The notes: generated by a model not told the origin, from the letters alone. A stretch of 64,000 nucleotides of DNA from Rugosimonospora acidiphila (GCF_039543385.1 NZ_BAABJQ010000016.1:62001-126000), one strand, 5' to 3'. Shown: positions 1-10,751, counted from the first letter of the stretch. A program made the numbers and translations.

Positions 1-1
1 G

Positions 2-190
2 ACCGAGCCGACGTACGGCGAGTGGTCTCCGGCGCAGTGCCGCGAGGCGTTCGACCAGTGGCGGGCGAGCACGATCGAGCAGCGGGCGGCGCTCGGGTAC
101 GACCTGCGGGAGGCGGTCGAGTCCTGCGCCGAGTGGCTGCGCGCCGCCACGTCGGGCAACGGCCTGGGCATCGCCGCCTTCAGCTTCTGA
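2..190 (+). CDS. C-terminal fragment of an unidentified protein
   Basis: An open frame enters from the left edge and stops at TGA 188-190, giving about 62 residues that begin TEPTYGEWSPAQCREAF and end GLGIAAFSF. Codons are G/C-rich at the third position, as in a real gene of this genome. The piece looks helical and soluble, with two Cys (PAQCREAF and VESCAEWL) and several Trp. No domain is recognisable from so short a tail, so no function is offered. It converges on the beta-helix gene that ends at 206. Confidence 0.55.
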   Translation, partial: TEPTYGEWSPAQCREAFDQWRASTIEQRAALGYDLREAVESCAEWLRAATSGNGLGIAAFSF

Positions 191-205
191 CGCCCACGGC
201 GGGAG

Positions 206-1438
206 TCAGCCGAAACAGCGGGGCGCCGCGGCCGGGCTGCCGGCACAGTTGGTGGGCCGGTTGCCGGTGATGGTCGACCGGACATCCACCGCCACGTTGG
301 GGACGTCGGTGAAGATCCCGCCGGGCGCCACCGCCGAACTGTTGTCGCTGACCCGGGTGTTCGCCAGCGCCAGCGTGCCACCCTCATTGACCAGGCCGCC
401 GCCGACACCGGAGGCATGGTTGCCAGTCACCTCGGTGTCGCGCAGGTTGACCGTGGCGTGGTCGTCGATGAGCCCGCCGGCCGGGCCGCCGCTGGTGTTG
501 TCGGCGATGGAGCTGCCGATGATGGTGATCGTCGCCGCGGGGCCGATGTTCAGGCCGCCGCCGGCCAGCATGTTCACCCCGTCGCTGACGTTGTGGCTGA
601 TCGTGCTGTCGCTGATCGAGGCGGTGGCGCGGATGCCGAGCGCGATGCCGCCACCGACGCCGACGGCATGGTTGCCCGTGACGGTGGTGTGCTCGACGAC
701 CATGCGGGCGAAGTTCTCGATCCCTCCCCCGCCGTCGGAGGAGTTGCCGGTGACGGTCGAGTCGCTGATGCGCAGGCTGCCCCCGTTCTGGATGGCGCCG
801 CCGAAGAAGTCGGAACGGTTGCCGGCGAGCGTGCTGCGGTTGAGCTCGGCGGTTCCGCCCCGGCGGATCACGATCGCGCCGCCGTCGCGCGCGGGGAAGG
901 CCAGGCCATTGGTGAGCGTGACGTCGTTGAGGGTCAGGTCGCCACCCAACGAGACGTCGAAGAACCGGAACGGGTCCGCCCCGGCCGCCCGCGTGATCGT
1001 GGCGCCGTTGCCGTTGACGACGATCCGCTGCGCGATCGGCGGCAGCCCGTTCCCGCCCTGGTTGGCCGTCAGCGTGTACGTGCACCCGCTGGCCAGCGAC
1101 AGCGTGTCGCCCTGGCGCCCGTTGGCCAGCGTGATCGCCCGGATCAGCGCGTCCGGGTCGCAGGCCACCGGCGTACCGGTGCCCGGACCGCCGGTGGCTC
1201 CGCTGCCCGTGGCGCCGCTGCCCGTGGCGCCCGTGCTCGCGCCGTCCGGGCCGCTCGCGGCGGCCAGTGCCGCCGGGCTCGGCTCGGGCGCACCGGCCAG
1301 GCGATCCAGGGCGGCCAACCCGCCGACGCCGGCGACCAGGCTCCCGGCCATCAGACCCCGGACCAGCGCCCACCCGACCGGGTGGCGCCGCCGCGCTCCG
1401 GGCCAGCCGCCCAAGCCGCGCCTCTCATCCTGGGACAT
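206..1438 (-). CDS. Secreted right-handed beta-helix repeat protein
   Basis: This is a 410-aa predicted exported protein. Basic residues at the N-terminus (GARRRHPVGW) are followed by a hydrophobic segment around residues 26-46 (LMAGSLVAGVGGLAAL), which reads as a signal peptide or signal anchor. A Pro/Ala/Gly/Thr linker at about 50-92 contains a short TGSGA repeat. From about 95 to the end there are many short turns of the type STVTGNSSDGGGGIEN or TEVTGNHASGVGGG, the pattern of parallel beta-helix (polymorphic-outer-membrane-like) repeats. Two Cys near residues 93 and 117 and two near the C-terminus may form disulfides. There is no sortase motif or lipobox. Such folds occur in surface proteins and polysaccharide-acting enzymes; substrate and role here are unknown. 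Confidence 0.75.
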   Translation of the reverse strand: MSQDERRGLGGWPGARRRHPVGWALVRGLMAGSLVAGVGGLAALDRLAGAPEPSPAALAAASGPDGASTGATGSGATGSGATGGPGTGTPVACDPDALIRAITLANGRQGDTLSLASGCTYTLTANQGGNGLPPIAQRIVVNGNGATITRAAGADPFRFFDVSLGGDLTLNDVTLTNGLAFPARDGGAIVIRRGGTAELNRSTLAGNRSDFFGGAIQNGGSLRISDSTVTGNSSDGGGGIENFARMVVEHTTVTGNHAVGVGGGIALGIRATASISDSTISHNVSDGVNMLAGGGLNIGPAATITIIGSSIADNTSGGPAGGLIDDHATVNLRDTEVTGNHASGVGGGLVNEGGTLALANTRVSDNSSAVAPGGIFTDVPNVAVDVRSTITGNRPTNCAGSPAAAPRCFG

Positions 1439-1639
1439 CGGTGTCTCCGTCCTCGTCGATCAAAGTCCGGCCGGTACCGCCGGCCAGGCTGGCCGGTGCA
1501 CCACCGGTTCCCTTGCTCGACGGTAGGGGTGGAAGCGGCACAAGTAGCGTGAAACACGAATAATTCGTGCATCAGGCGTAATCACGGTGAATCGTGATCC
1601 CGGGTCGGGTACCGGACCTGACATTGGCACGTCGGCACC

Positions 1640-1668
1640 GCGATAGTGGACGCTATCGCACGCTATCG
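1640..1668. promoter_or_regulatory. Inverted/direct repeat operator before the RHH-like gene
   Basis: GCGATAG at 1640-1646 pairs with CTATCGC at 1653-1659 across a 6-base gap. The sequence ACGCTATCG then recurs directly at 1650-1658 and 1660-1668, ending 2 bases before the GTG at 1671. Three iterations of one element abutting the start codon of a small DNA-binding-like protein suggest an autoregulatory operator. The repeats are seen directly; the binding role is inferred. Confidence 0.45.
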
Positions 1669-1670
1669 TC

Positions 1671-2036
1671 GTGCCCATGGCGTCTGAGAACGGGCCCGCC
1701 GAGAAGCTGGCCGCGCTGCTGGAAACGCTCAGTCCCGCCGACCGCCAGGAGATCTCGGCCTGGCTGCTCGGTCGGGTCGTGCGCAGGAGCTGGGCACTGG
1801 GGCCCGCACTGCACCGCGACCTGCTCGATCACCGCGACCTCGCCACCGGGCTGATCACCGGGGAGGGCAATCAACTGGTGAACATCCGGCTGCCCACCGA
1901 GCAGCACGAGCGGCTGCGCGGCTGGTGCAACGAGCACAGCTTCAGCATGGCGGCGGTGATCCGGGGCCTGGTCGAACGGTTCCTGGAGGAGCAGCAGCGC
2001 GCCGCGGCCGCCGAACCGCCGACCCGCCAAAGCTGA
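1671..2036 (+). CDS. Small ribbon-helix-helix-like DNA-binding protein
   Basis: A 121-aa soluble protein. Residues about 66-110 (NQLVNIRLPTEQHERLRG through MAAVIRGLVERFLEE) read as a strand carrying alternating residues followed by two helices. This is the pattern of ribbon-helix-helix (CopG/MetJ-like) DNA-binding domains, in which VNIRLP would be the DNA-contacting strand. The N-terminal 60 residues form a helical extension (EKLAALLETLSPADRQEISAWLL). The start used is GTG 1671; an in-frame ATG lies at 1677. An inverted/direct repeat abuts the start, consistent with autorepression. No toxin partner lies next to it, since the neighbouring gene is on the other strand, so an antitoxin role is not supported. 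Confidence 0.65.
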   Translation: MPMASENGPAEKLAALLETLSPADRQEISAWLLGRVVRRSWALGPALHRDLLDHRDLATGLITGEGNQLVNIRLPTEQHERLRGWCNEHSFSMAAVIRGLVERFLEEQQRAAAAEPPTRQS

Positions 2037-2182
2037 CCCGTCGCCCGACCCCACTGCTTCGACCTGCCGAGCCCCGGCGCGCCGAGCCGGACCCGCTCGC
2101 CGCGGGTAGCGCAGCGGGCGCCGGGCGGATGGCCCGACGCCCGCGGGGGTGCCTCACCCTCGGATGGAGTTCGCGATTCTGA

Positions 2183-2728
2183 TCAGCGGGCCGCGACCTG
2201 CCAAGCCGGCCCGCCGGGCAGCTCCCAGCGCAGCGCCAGCCGGTCGCCGACCGCCACCGCGCGCCACTTGTCGTCCAGTGCGTCCAGCAGCACCAGGCAG
2301 CGGCGCAGCGTCGCCGCCTGGTACGGACAGGGGGCGGAGCGCAGGCTCCCCCACGCCTCCAGCACCTGCCGGTAGACGATGGCCGCCTTCACCTCGTGCT
2401 CCACCCCGTCGTGCACCACGCCGGAGAGCACCTCGGCGAGGCTGAGTTCGGCCGCGTACGCCTTGATAACCGCCCGTGAACGCACCTTCGCGTCGTAGCG
2501 CGGCCGGCCGCTGACCACGGCCATGTTGGCGAACATCGCTCCAGCCGCGATGCTGCCGAAGACGCCGTGGCCGAGGCGAAATTCCCGCTCGGCGACAAAA
2601 TGCACCAGATCGTGAGGAACTCGCCAGGTCTGGTCGAGACCCGGCAGGCGGACGGTGAGCCCGTCATCGCGACGCATGAGCACCGCGTAGCCACCAGAAC
2701 CGTCGGTACGGTGGAAATGAACCTGCAT
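2183..2728 (-). CDS. Conserved hypothetical protein
   Basis: A 181-aa protein of unknown function. The start ATG at 2728 (MQVHFHRTDGSGGYAVLM) is chosen because the frame upstream of it is unlike protein and overlaps the acnA promoter region. The N-terminal part looks like beta strands carrying a short two-component motif (RRDDGLTVRLPGL). It is followed by VPHDLVHFVAE and a Gly/Ala stretch (HGVFGSIAAGAMFANM). The C-terminal half is helical. There is no signal peptide or membrane segment. It is divergent from acnA, with about 185 bp between the start codons. No family could be named. Confidence 0.6.
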   Translation of the reverse strand: MQVHFHRTDGSGGYAVLMRRDDGLTVRLPGLDQTWRVPHDLVHFVAEREFRLGHGVFGSIAAGAMFANMAVVSGRPRYDAKVRSRAVIKAYAAELSLAEVLSGVVHDGVEHEVKAAIVYRQVLEAWGSLRSAPCPYQAATLRRCLVLLDALDDKWRAVAVGDRLALRWELPGGPAWQVAAR

Positions 2729-2805
2729 GCGCTCAGTCTGCGCTCGGCGTGCAATGGATCGAATCGAGTTATCGCAACCTGACACCTGGCAGAAGGAGTA
2801 CGGTC

Positions 2806-2838
2806 TTGCGACCCTAGCAAGACGGACGTACGGTTTCT
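2806..2838 (+). promoter_or_regulatory. acnA promoter with overlapping AcnR-type operator
   Basis: TTGCGA (2806-2811), a 17-base spacer and TACGGT (2829-2834) form a good vegetative promoter about 80 bases before the acnA GTG. The -10 box lies inside a partial palindrome at 2817-2838 whose core is GACGTACGG. That 22-base stretch matches the near-perfect palindrome in front of acnR (9224-9245) at 17 of 22 positions by hand comparison. The likely reading is that AcnR binds here and blocks the -10 region. Confidence 0.6.
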
Positions 2839-2913
2839 TTGGACCCCGACGCGCCACCGGAAGCGTGTTGCGGGAGACTGCTCCACAGCGACGACTTGTT
2901 AAGGAGTTTCGAC

Positions 2914-5640
<2,727 letters not shown>

Positions 5641-5662
5641 GCGTTCGCTCCCGCTATCTAAC

Positions 5663-5705
5663 GGGGCCGGCCCGGTCGTCCATAATGGACGGCCGGGCCG
5701 GCCCC
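5663..5705. terminator. Strong hairpin terminator after acnA
   Basis: GGGGCCGGCCCG at 5663 pairs with CGGGCCGGCCCC ending at 5705. An inner CGTCCA/TGGACG stem continues around a three-base TAA loop, and TTTGC follows. The hairpin sits 22 bases after the acnA stop. The rest of 5706-5965, up to the convergent RIO gene, holds no gene I can support. Confidence 0.8.
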
Positions 5706-5965
5706 TTTGCTGGGAACGTCAGCTCGCCCGAGGGTAGCGGGGCCGGGGCGGCATCGCCTCCGCCGTGGTGGACGCGACCGCACCCCAGACATCCCGGCAG
5801 GCGTACGACTGGCTCACGTGCACCCACCGTCCGTCCGGATCCCGCGTCACGGGCGCGGAACAGTGCACACACGACCGAACGGCCCTATCCCTCACGCGGA
5901 AACATCGGCGGGACCGCGGCTGGCGTTACACCCCGCCGGTGGGCTGGGGTAACGCCGTTTCAGTT

Positions 5966-6889
5966 TCAGCGCATGCCCGCCTCGCGCAACAGCTCCCGGG
6001 TCAGCTCGTCCCCGTCGACGCCGGGCAGACCCCGCGCGGTGAACCAGGCGGCTACGTTGCGCACATCCCGCGCCAGGTACTCCGGCCCGCGCGGGTTGCC
6101 CACCACGTCGACGACCTGCGGCAGATCGATGAGTACGAGCTGCCCGTCGTGGACCAGGATGTTGTACGGGGAGAGGTCGCCGTGCGCCAACCCGCACCGG
6201 GCCAGCACGGTCAGCCCGTCGACGGCCTGGCGCCACAGATCGGCCAGCTCGTCCCCGTCCGGGCGTACCTGGGCCAGCCGGGGTGCCGCCTCACCGTCGG
6301 GGGTGCCGAGAAACTCCAGCAGCAACTCGGTGCCCAGAATCTGCACCGGGTACGGGACGATCCGCACGCCGAACTGGTGCCCGACCTCCCAGAGGCGGCA
6401 CAGCGCCGCGAACTCGGCCGCCGCCCACTGGCCCGCGATCGCCTCGCGCCCGAACCCGGTGCGCTTGGCCATCGCCCGGTTGACCCGGGACTCCCGGACC
6501 CGCCGACCCTCCAGGTAGCCGGCGTCCCGATGGAACATCCGGTGCTCGGAGGCCCGGTACCGCTTCGCCGCCAGCAGGCATTCCCGGTCGGTACCGGGTA
6601 CCGCCCGCCGGACCAGATCGACGTCGGCCTCCTTGCCGGTCTTGACCACGCCGAGCTCGTAGTCGACCGCGGCCAGCTCGGTGACCAGCCAGTCCGGGTA
6701 GGGCTGCGGGCCGCGCTCACCCGCCTGGGACTGGTCCCAGGTCGACCAGCGGTCGCCGGTCTCGGGAAGTTCCTCGGGATCGATCGTCTCGGGTGCCCGG
6801 CGAGGGGGGCGCCTCAGAGTCCGCGGTTCGTCGTCGTCGAACCCGCGACGCCGGCCGCGGCCGGCGCGCACATCATCGTCATCGCGCAA
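5966..6889 (-). CDS. RIO-type atypical serine protein kinase
   Basis: A 307-aa RIO1-like kinase. It opens with a highly charged, disordered stretch (MRDDDDVRAGRGRRRG) and the kinase fold starts around residue 75. A nucleotide-binding Lys is visible in LVVKTGKEADVDLV-like sequence and in LLAAKRYR. The catalytic loop reads LAHGDLSPYNILV (about 235-247), with the metal-binding segment LVLIDLPQ after it. The usual DxD of eukaryotic-type kinases is reduced to this RIO form. It starts with TTG 6889, with AAGGA about 9 bases upstream. In archaea and eukaryotes RIO kinases act in small-subunit ribosome maturation; bacterial targets are largely unknown. It converges on acnA and is divergent from a TetR gene. 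Confidence 0.85.
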   Translation of the reverse strand: MRDDDDVRAGRGRRRGFDDDEPRTLRRPPRRAPETIDPEELPETGDRWSTWDQSQAGERGPQPYPDWLVTELAAVDYELGVVKTGKEADVDLVRRAVPGTDRECLLAAKRYRASEHRMFHRDAGYLEGRRVRESRVNRAMAKRTGFGREAIAGQWAAAEFAALCRLWEVGHQFGVRIVPYPVQILGTELLLEFLGTPDGEAAPRLAQVRPDGDELADLWRQAVDGLTVLARCGLAHGDLSPYNILVHDGQLVLIDLPQVVDVVGNPRGPEYLARDVRNVAAWFTARGLPGVDGDELTRELLREAGMR

Positions 6890-7107
6890 CGCAAGGTGTC
6901 CTTATCGGAAGTCGGAAGGGAGAGAAGCGGATTCGGGCACGCGACAGGGACAGTCATGGCCATGGGCTTTTCGCCTCCCTCCGACTCGACCGGGACAACC
7001 TCGACCGGGCAGGGGCCCGGCGTTTCTCGCAGACTGCCGCCCACCCCTCCGGGGCGCAACCGAATTAACTTCCCGGGGCCGGCGAAGTAATCTAACCCGG
7101 TCAAGAA

Positions 7108-7135
7108 TTCAACCGAGTTTCATCGAGGGTATGAT
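7108..7135 (+). promoter_or_regulatory. Leaderless-type promoter of the TetR gene
   Basis: TTCAAC (7108-7113), 16 bases and TATGAT (7130-7135) precede the GTG at 7142 by only 6 bases. The transcript should therefore begin at or near the start codon. The motif is seen in sequence; its activity is inferred. Confidence 0.5.
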
Positions 7136-7141
7136 GGCGGG

Positions 7142-7759
7142 GTGAGCAATCCGACGGGGCTCAGGGAGCGCAAGAAGGCGCGTACCCGCGACGCCATCTC
7201 CGAGGCGGCGATCAGCCTGTTCCTCGCGCACGGCTTCGACGGGGTCTCGGTCGCCGACATCGCCGCCGCCGCCGAGATCTCCAAGCCGACCCTGTTCCGC
7301 TACTTCCCCGCCAAGGAAGATCTGGTGCTCCACCGGATCGCCGACCACGCTGGCGAGTCGGCGCGCGTCGTCCGGGAGCGGCCCGACGGCACCTCGCCGC
7401 TCAACGCGCTGCACGCGCACCAGCGGGACGGGCTCGACCGCAGGGACCCCGTCACCGGCCTCAACGACCACCCTCAGGTGCTGGCCTTCTACCGGCTGAT
7501 GATCACCACTCCCAGCCTGGTGGCCCGCATGGCCCAGTACCAGTTCGACAACGAGAACGCGCTGACCGAGGCCCTGGGCGGCGACACGCCCGCCCGGCTG
7601 CGCGCGGCCGGATTCCTCGCGAGCCATCGGGTGCTCGCCGAGACCAACTGGCGCAAGCTCACCGCGGGGCGCGGCGCCGACGAGGTATACCCGGAGGCCC
7701 TCGCGGATGTCGACCTCGCCTTCGAACTGCTGCGCCACGGCTCCGGCGATCCGGCGTAG
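7142..7759 (+). CDS. TetR/AcrR-family transcriptional regulator
   Basis: A 205-aa repressor. The N-terminal helix-turn-helix spans about residues 10-55 (KARTRDAISEAAISLFLAHG, then VSVADIAAAAEISKPTLFRYF), a textbook TetR DNA-binding domain with the SKPTLFRYF recognition helix. The C-terminal ligand domain contains HPQVLAFYRLM and resembles regulators with an acyl-CoA- or drug-type pocket, but the ligand cannot be read from sequence. GTG start with a leaderless-type promoter. It is divergent from the RIO kinase gene and is followed, on the other strand, by a HAD hydrolase. No obvious target gene is adjacent apart from itself. Confidence 0.9.
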   Translation: MSNPTGLRERKKARTRDAISEAAISLFLAHGFDGVSVADIAAAAEISKPTLFRYFPAKEDLVLHRIADHAGESARVVRERPDGTSPLNALHAHQRDGLDRRDPVTGLNDHPQVLAFYRLMITTPSLVARMAQYQFDNENALTEALGGDTPARLRAAGFLASHRVLAETNWRKLTAGRGADEVYPEALADVDLAFELLRHGSGDPA

Positions 7760-7812
7760 CCGCCGCCTCCGTCACCCGCGGGACGGCGGGCCGTTCGGGT
7801 CAGCCGTTCGGG

Positions 7813-8457
7813 TCAGCCGCTCAGGACGGCGGCCAGGGCGGCGATGGGCCCGTCGGCGGTGTAGGTCGGCGCGTACCGCTGCTCGGTCCACCGCCGACCC
7901 CGGTGCAGCCAGACGCTGCGCAGCCCCAGCCCGTTCGCCCCGCCGATGTCGGCCTCTGGGCTGTCCCCGATCATCCACGCGCCCGCCAGGCGCATCCGGG
8001 CCCGCCCCGCCCCGATCGCGAAGATGCGCGGATTGGGCTTGCTGACTCCGGCCTCCTCCGAGATCACCCAATCGGCGAGGTACTGGTCCAGACCGGTACG
8101 CCGGATCTTCGCCTCCTGCTGGCGCTCCGCGCCGTTGGTCACCACCACCGGTACCCAACCGGCGTCACCGGCTATCTTCAGCGCGCAGGCCACCATGGGG
8201 TCCAGCCGGGTATTGGCCACTATGCCGTCGTGTAGCGCCTCAACGATGTCGATCGCGGAAATCCTCAACCCGTACCGGTCGCGCAGCGCCTCCGCCACAT
8301 CCCAACGGTCGGTCAGCCCGTCCGCGTCCACATCGAGCAGCCAGTCGATGTCCTCGGCCGGCGCTCCGACCTCTCGGAGAAAGTCCTCGCCCCAGGCGCG
8401 AAACGGACCGGCGCGGTCGAGCAGAGTGTTGTCGAGGTCGAGGAGCAACAGCGGCAC
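7813..8457 (-). CDS. HAD-family hydrolase (phosphatase-like)
   Basis: A 214-aa haloacid-dehalogenase-fold hydrolase. Motif I is LLLLDLDNTLLDRAG (nucleophile and acid/base Asp near residues 6 and 8), motif II is VPVVVTNGAER, the motif III Lys is in AGVSKPNPRIF, and motif IV is MIGDSPEADIGGA. A helical cap lies between motifs I and II (about 20-80). The GTG at 8457 is preferred because TATGGT sits 6 bases upstream, giving a leaderless start right before the first core strand; an ATG at 8493 would add 12 residues. Substrate unknown. The last bases overlap a 13-base tandem duplication (CCGTTCGGGTCAG type) near 7790-7815. Confidence 0.85.
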   Translation of the reverse strand: MPLLLLDLDNTLLDRAGPFRAWGEDFLREVGAPAEDIDWLLDVDADGLTDRWDVAEALRDRYGLRISAIDIVEALHDGIVANTRLDPMVACALKIAGDAGWVPVVVTNGAERQQEAKIRRTGLDQYLADWVISEEAGVSKPNPRIFAIGAGRARMRLAGAWMIGDSPEADIGGANGLGLRSVWLHRGRRWTEQRYAPTYTADGPIAALAAVLSG

Positions 8458-8613
8458 GCCGGCACCATACGGGACAATGTCGCCGGCGAACACCCCCGAA
8501 GCACATTCGAAGGGAATTCCATAATTGACAACCCTCGGTGTCCCGGAAAACTGTCACACTCCGCGTGCCGACTGCCGCTTTCCGACCCCGACCACCCGGA
8601 TACGGGCGCGGCG

Positions 8614-8619
8614 TAGCCT
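8614..8619 (+). promoter_or_regulatory. -10 box of a leaderless GrpB-family gene
   Basis: TAGCCT lies 6 bases before the GTG at 8626, the spacing of actinobacterial leaderless transcripts. No clear Shine-Dalgarno sequence is present. Confidence 0.35.
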
Positions 8620-8625
8620 TCCCCG

Positions 8626-9198
8626 GTGACCTCACCGACCCTGTACATCGCGGCGTACGACCCGGCCTGGCGGAACCGAGGCGCGTTGCTGTGCGCCGAA
8701 CTGCGGGAGGCGCTGGGTCCGCTCGCGCTGCGGGTGGAGCACATCGGCAGCACGGCGGTACCCGGCATGGCCGCCAAGCCGGTCTTCGACCTGCAGGTGA
8801 GCGTGCGGGATCTCGCCGAGGCCACCGAGGCGTTCGACGCTCCACTGCGCGAATTCGGGCTCGCCCGCCGGCCGTGGGAGCAGGACCACGTCCCGGCGGG
8901 CGGCGACGACGATCCGGCCAGGTGGGCCAAGCGGCTGTGGGGCACCGCGCAGCCGGGCGGCGAACGGATCAATCTGCACTGCCGTGTCGCCGGCTCCCCC
9001 AATGAGCGGCTGGCGCTGCTGTTCCGTGACTGGATGCGGGCCCACCCGCTCGCGGTGGCCGGGTACGCCAGCTTCAAGCGGGCGCTCGCAACGATCACCA
9101 ACGACCTCGACGTCTACAGCGATATCAAGGACCCGGTCGTGGACGTGGTCATCGTTGCCGCCGAGGATTGGGCGCGGGCCATCGGGTGGACACCCTGA
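8626..9198 (+). CDS. GrpB family protein (UPF0157)
   Basis: A 190-aa member of the GrpB/UPF0157 family, related to the nucleotidyltransferase superfamily. The signature is clear: YDPAWRNRGALL, then RVEHIGSTAVPGMAAKPVFDLQV (residues about 36-58), where HIGSTAVPGM and the following K-P-x-x-D match the nucleotidyltransferase-like active site. The later HCRVAGSP and LLFRDWMRAHP segments are also typical. Members have been linked to dephospho-CoA kinase fusions, but the reaction of the stand-alone protein is not established. GTG start with a leaderless-type -10 box. It lies directly upstream of acnR, with the acnR operator in between. Confidence 0.88.
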   Translation: MTSPTLYIAAYDPAWRNRGALLCAELREALGPLALRVEHIGSTAVPGMAAKPVFDLQVSVRDLAEATEAFDAPLREFGLARRPWEQDHVPAGGDDDPARWAKRLWGTAQPGGERINLHCRVAGSPNERLALLFRDWMRAHPLAVAGYASFKRALATITNDLDVYSDIKDPVVDVVIVAAEDWARAIGWTP

Positions 9199-9223
9199 GG
9201 CGGGCACGCTCGCGACACGCATA

Positions 9224-9245
9224 GCAAGCCGTACGTACGGATTGC
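9224..9245. promoter_or_regulatory. Near-perfect palindrome, predicted AcnR operator
   Basis: GCAAG and ATTGC flank the perfect 12-mer CCGTACGTACGG; 20 of 22 positions are symmetric. It lies 32 bases before the acnR GTG. Its right arm overlaps a possible -35 (TTGCAT 9242-9247, 18 bases before CACGAT). The same element occurs in the acnA promoter. From memory, the Corynebacterium AcnR motif also centres on paired GTAC halves. Confidence 0.6.
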
Positions 9246-9277
9246 ATTAGCCGGGTACCACCTGTCACGATCGAACC

Positions 9278-9889
9278 GTGCCCAGGATCAGCCAGGATCA
9301 GCTTGAAGCCCGTCGCCGCGAGATCCTCGCGGGTGCCCGTGCCAGCTTCGCACGGTTTGGATACGAGGGCGCCACGGTCCGCCGGATCGAGGAGCAGACC
9401 GGCCTGTCCCGCGGTGCCATCTTCCACCATTTCCGGGACAAGGACTCGCTGTTCCTCTCGGTGGCCGAGGACGACGCGGCCGACATGGTCGCCACGGTCG
9501 CCGAGCACGGCCTCGTCCAGGTCATGCGCGACCTGCGCGACCGGGCCGACTCCTCGGACCTGCCCGGCTGGCTGGGCACCCAGCTGGAGGTGTCCCGCCG
9601 GCTGCGCACCGACCCGGACTTCGCCAAGCGCTGGGCCGCCCGGTCGCAGGCGATCGGCGACGCGACCCGGGAGCGGCTGCGCCGCCAGCGCGACGCGGGC
9701 GTGCTGCGCGACGACGTGGAGATCGAGACGCTGGCCCAGTTCCTCGAACTGGCGTATGACGGCCTGGTGCTGCACCTGGCGATGGGCCGGCCGGCCGACG
9801 ATTTCGGGCCGGTGCTGGACCTCGTCGAGGAGGCCGTGCGCCGCCAGCGCGCCGACCGCCGGGCCGCCGGCCGGCGCCGGCCGGTCTAG
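9278..9889 (+). CDS. acnR: Aconitase repressor, TetR family
   Basis: A 203-aa TetR-type regulator. The DNA-binding domain (residues about 8-55) reads EARRREILAGARASFARFGYE then ATVRRIEEQTGLSRGAIFHHF. This, with the ligand-domain segments EHGLVQVMRDL and LEVSRRLRTDPDFAKRW, closely follows the AcnR proteins I know from corynebacteria and mycobacteria. AcnR represses the aconitase gene, with citrate and metal as effectors in the corynebacterial protein. Here it is not adjacent to acnA but lies 3.6 kb downstream. Both genes nevertheless carry the same palindrome, which supports the assignment and autorepression. GTG start. Confidence 0.85.
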   Translation: MPRISQDQLEARRREILAGARASFARFGYEGATVRRIEEQTGLSRGAIFHHFRDKDSLFLSVAEDDAADMVATVAEHGLVQVMRDLRDRADSSDLPGWLGTQLEVSRRLRTDPDFAKRWAARSQAIGDATRERLRRQRDAGVLRDDVEIETLAQFLELAYDGLVLHLAMGRPADDFGPVLDLVEEAVRRQRADRRAAGRRRPV

Positions 9890-9934
9890 CTGGTAGCGTC
9901 CCGCGACCGCTGTCCGGCCGGCAGTATAGGCAGC

Positions 9935-10696
9935 ATGGATCTGGGACTGGACAAGCGCGTCTACATCGTCACCGGAGGCTCCCGAGGCCTCGGCTTCGCC
10001 GCGGCGCAGTGCCTGGTGGCCGACGGCGCCCAGGTCGTGATCAGCGCGCGGGATCCCGACCGGCTCGACGATGCGGTACAGCGGCTGGGCGGTCCCCGGC
10101 GGGCGGCGGGGCTGGCCGTCGATCTGGGCGATCCGGCGGCAGCCACCCGACTCGTCGACCGGGCGGTCGACGCGTTCGGCGGCCTGGACGGCGCCCTGGT
10201 CTCGGTGGGCGGCCCGATGCGCGGCAGCACCATACAGATCAGCGACGATCAGTGGCGTGCCGCCTTCGACACCGTGTTCCTGGGGACGGTGCGGCTGGCC
10301 CGTACCGTGGCCGAGCGGCTGCCGGCCGGCGGCGCGATCGCCTTCGTGCTGGCCAGTTCGGCGCGCACCCCGCTACCCGGGGTCGGGCTGTCCAACGGGC
10401 TGCGGCCGGGGTTGGCCGCGGTGGCCAAGGAGATGGCCGACGAGTACGGGCCGCGCGGCATCCGGGTGGTCAGCCTGCTGCCGTACCGGATCGAGACCGA
10501 GCGCAACCGGGAGCTGTGGGCCGCGACCGGCGACCTCGAGGCGGCGCGGCGGCAGACCGAGGCCAGCATTCCGCTGGGCCGCGTCGGCCAGCCCGACGAG
10601 TTCGGACGGGTGGCCGCCTTCCTGCTCTCCCCCGCGGCCGGCTACCTGACCGGCCTGTCGGTGCCCATCGACGGCGGGGCGCTGCGCACGCCGTAG
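9935..10696 (+). CDS. Atypical SDR-family oxidoreductase lacking the YxxxK pair
   Basis: A 253-aa short-chain dehydrogenase/reductase-fold protein. The nucleotide-binding TGGSRGLGFAAAQ (about residues 13-25) and the C-terminal GYLTGLSVPIDGGAL are standard. After the LASSARTP serine segment the usual Tyr-x-x-x-Lys is replaced by LSNGLRPGL, so both catalytic residues are missing. The same LSNGLRPGL pattern recurs in a known SDR subgroup, which suggests a conserved divergent class rather than a damaged gene. It may be a binding protein or use different chemistry. It follows acnR by 45 bases on the same strand, but no functional link is established. Confidence 0.82.
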   Translation: MDLGLDKRVYIVTGGSRGLGFAAAQCLVADGAQVVISARDPDRLDDAVQRLGGPRRAAGLAVDLGDPAAATRLVDRAVDAFGGLDGALVSVGGPMRGSTIQISDDQWRAAFDTVFLGTVRLARTVAERLPAGGAIAFVLASSARTPLPGVGLSNGLRPGLAAVAKEMADEYGPRGIRVVSLLPYRIETERNRELWAATGDLEAARRQTEASIPLGRVGQPDEFGRVAAFLLSPAAGYLTGLSVPIDGGALRTP

Positions 10697-10751
10697 CGCT
10701 GGCGCGGCGCCACTCCCCCGGGCCGCCCCGCCGTGCCGTCGGCTTGGCGGG

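Noticed and set aside
1198..1235. A regulatory repeat within the beta-helix gene
   Set aside because: It is an in-frame repeat coding the TGSGA linker of the secreted protein, so a coding explanation is enough.
1671..2036. A toxin-antitoxin module
   Set aside because: The RHH-like protein resembles an antitoxin, but neither neighbour looks like a toxin and the downstream gene is on the opposite strand.
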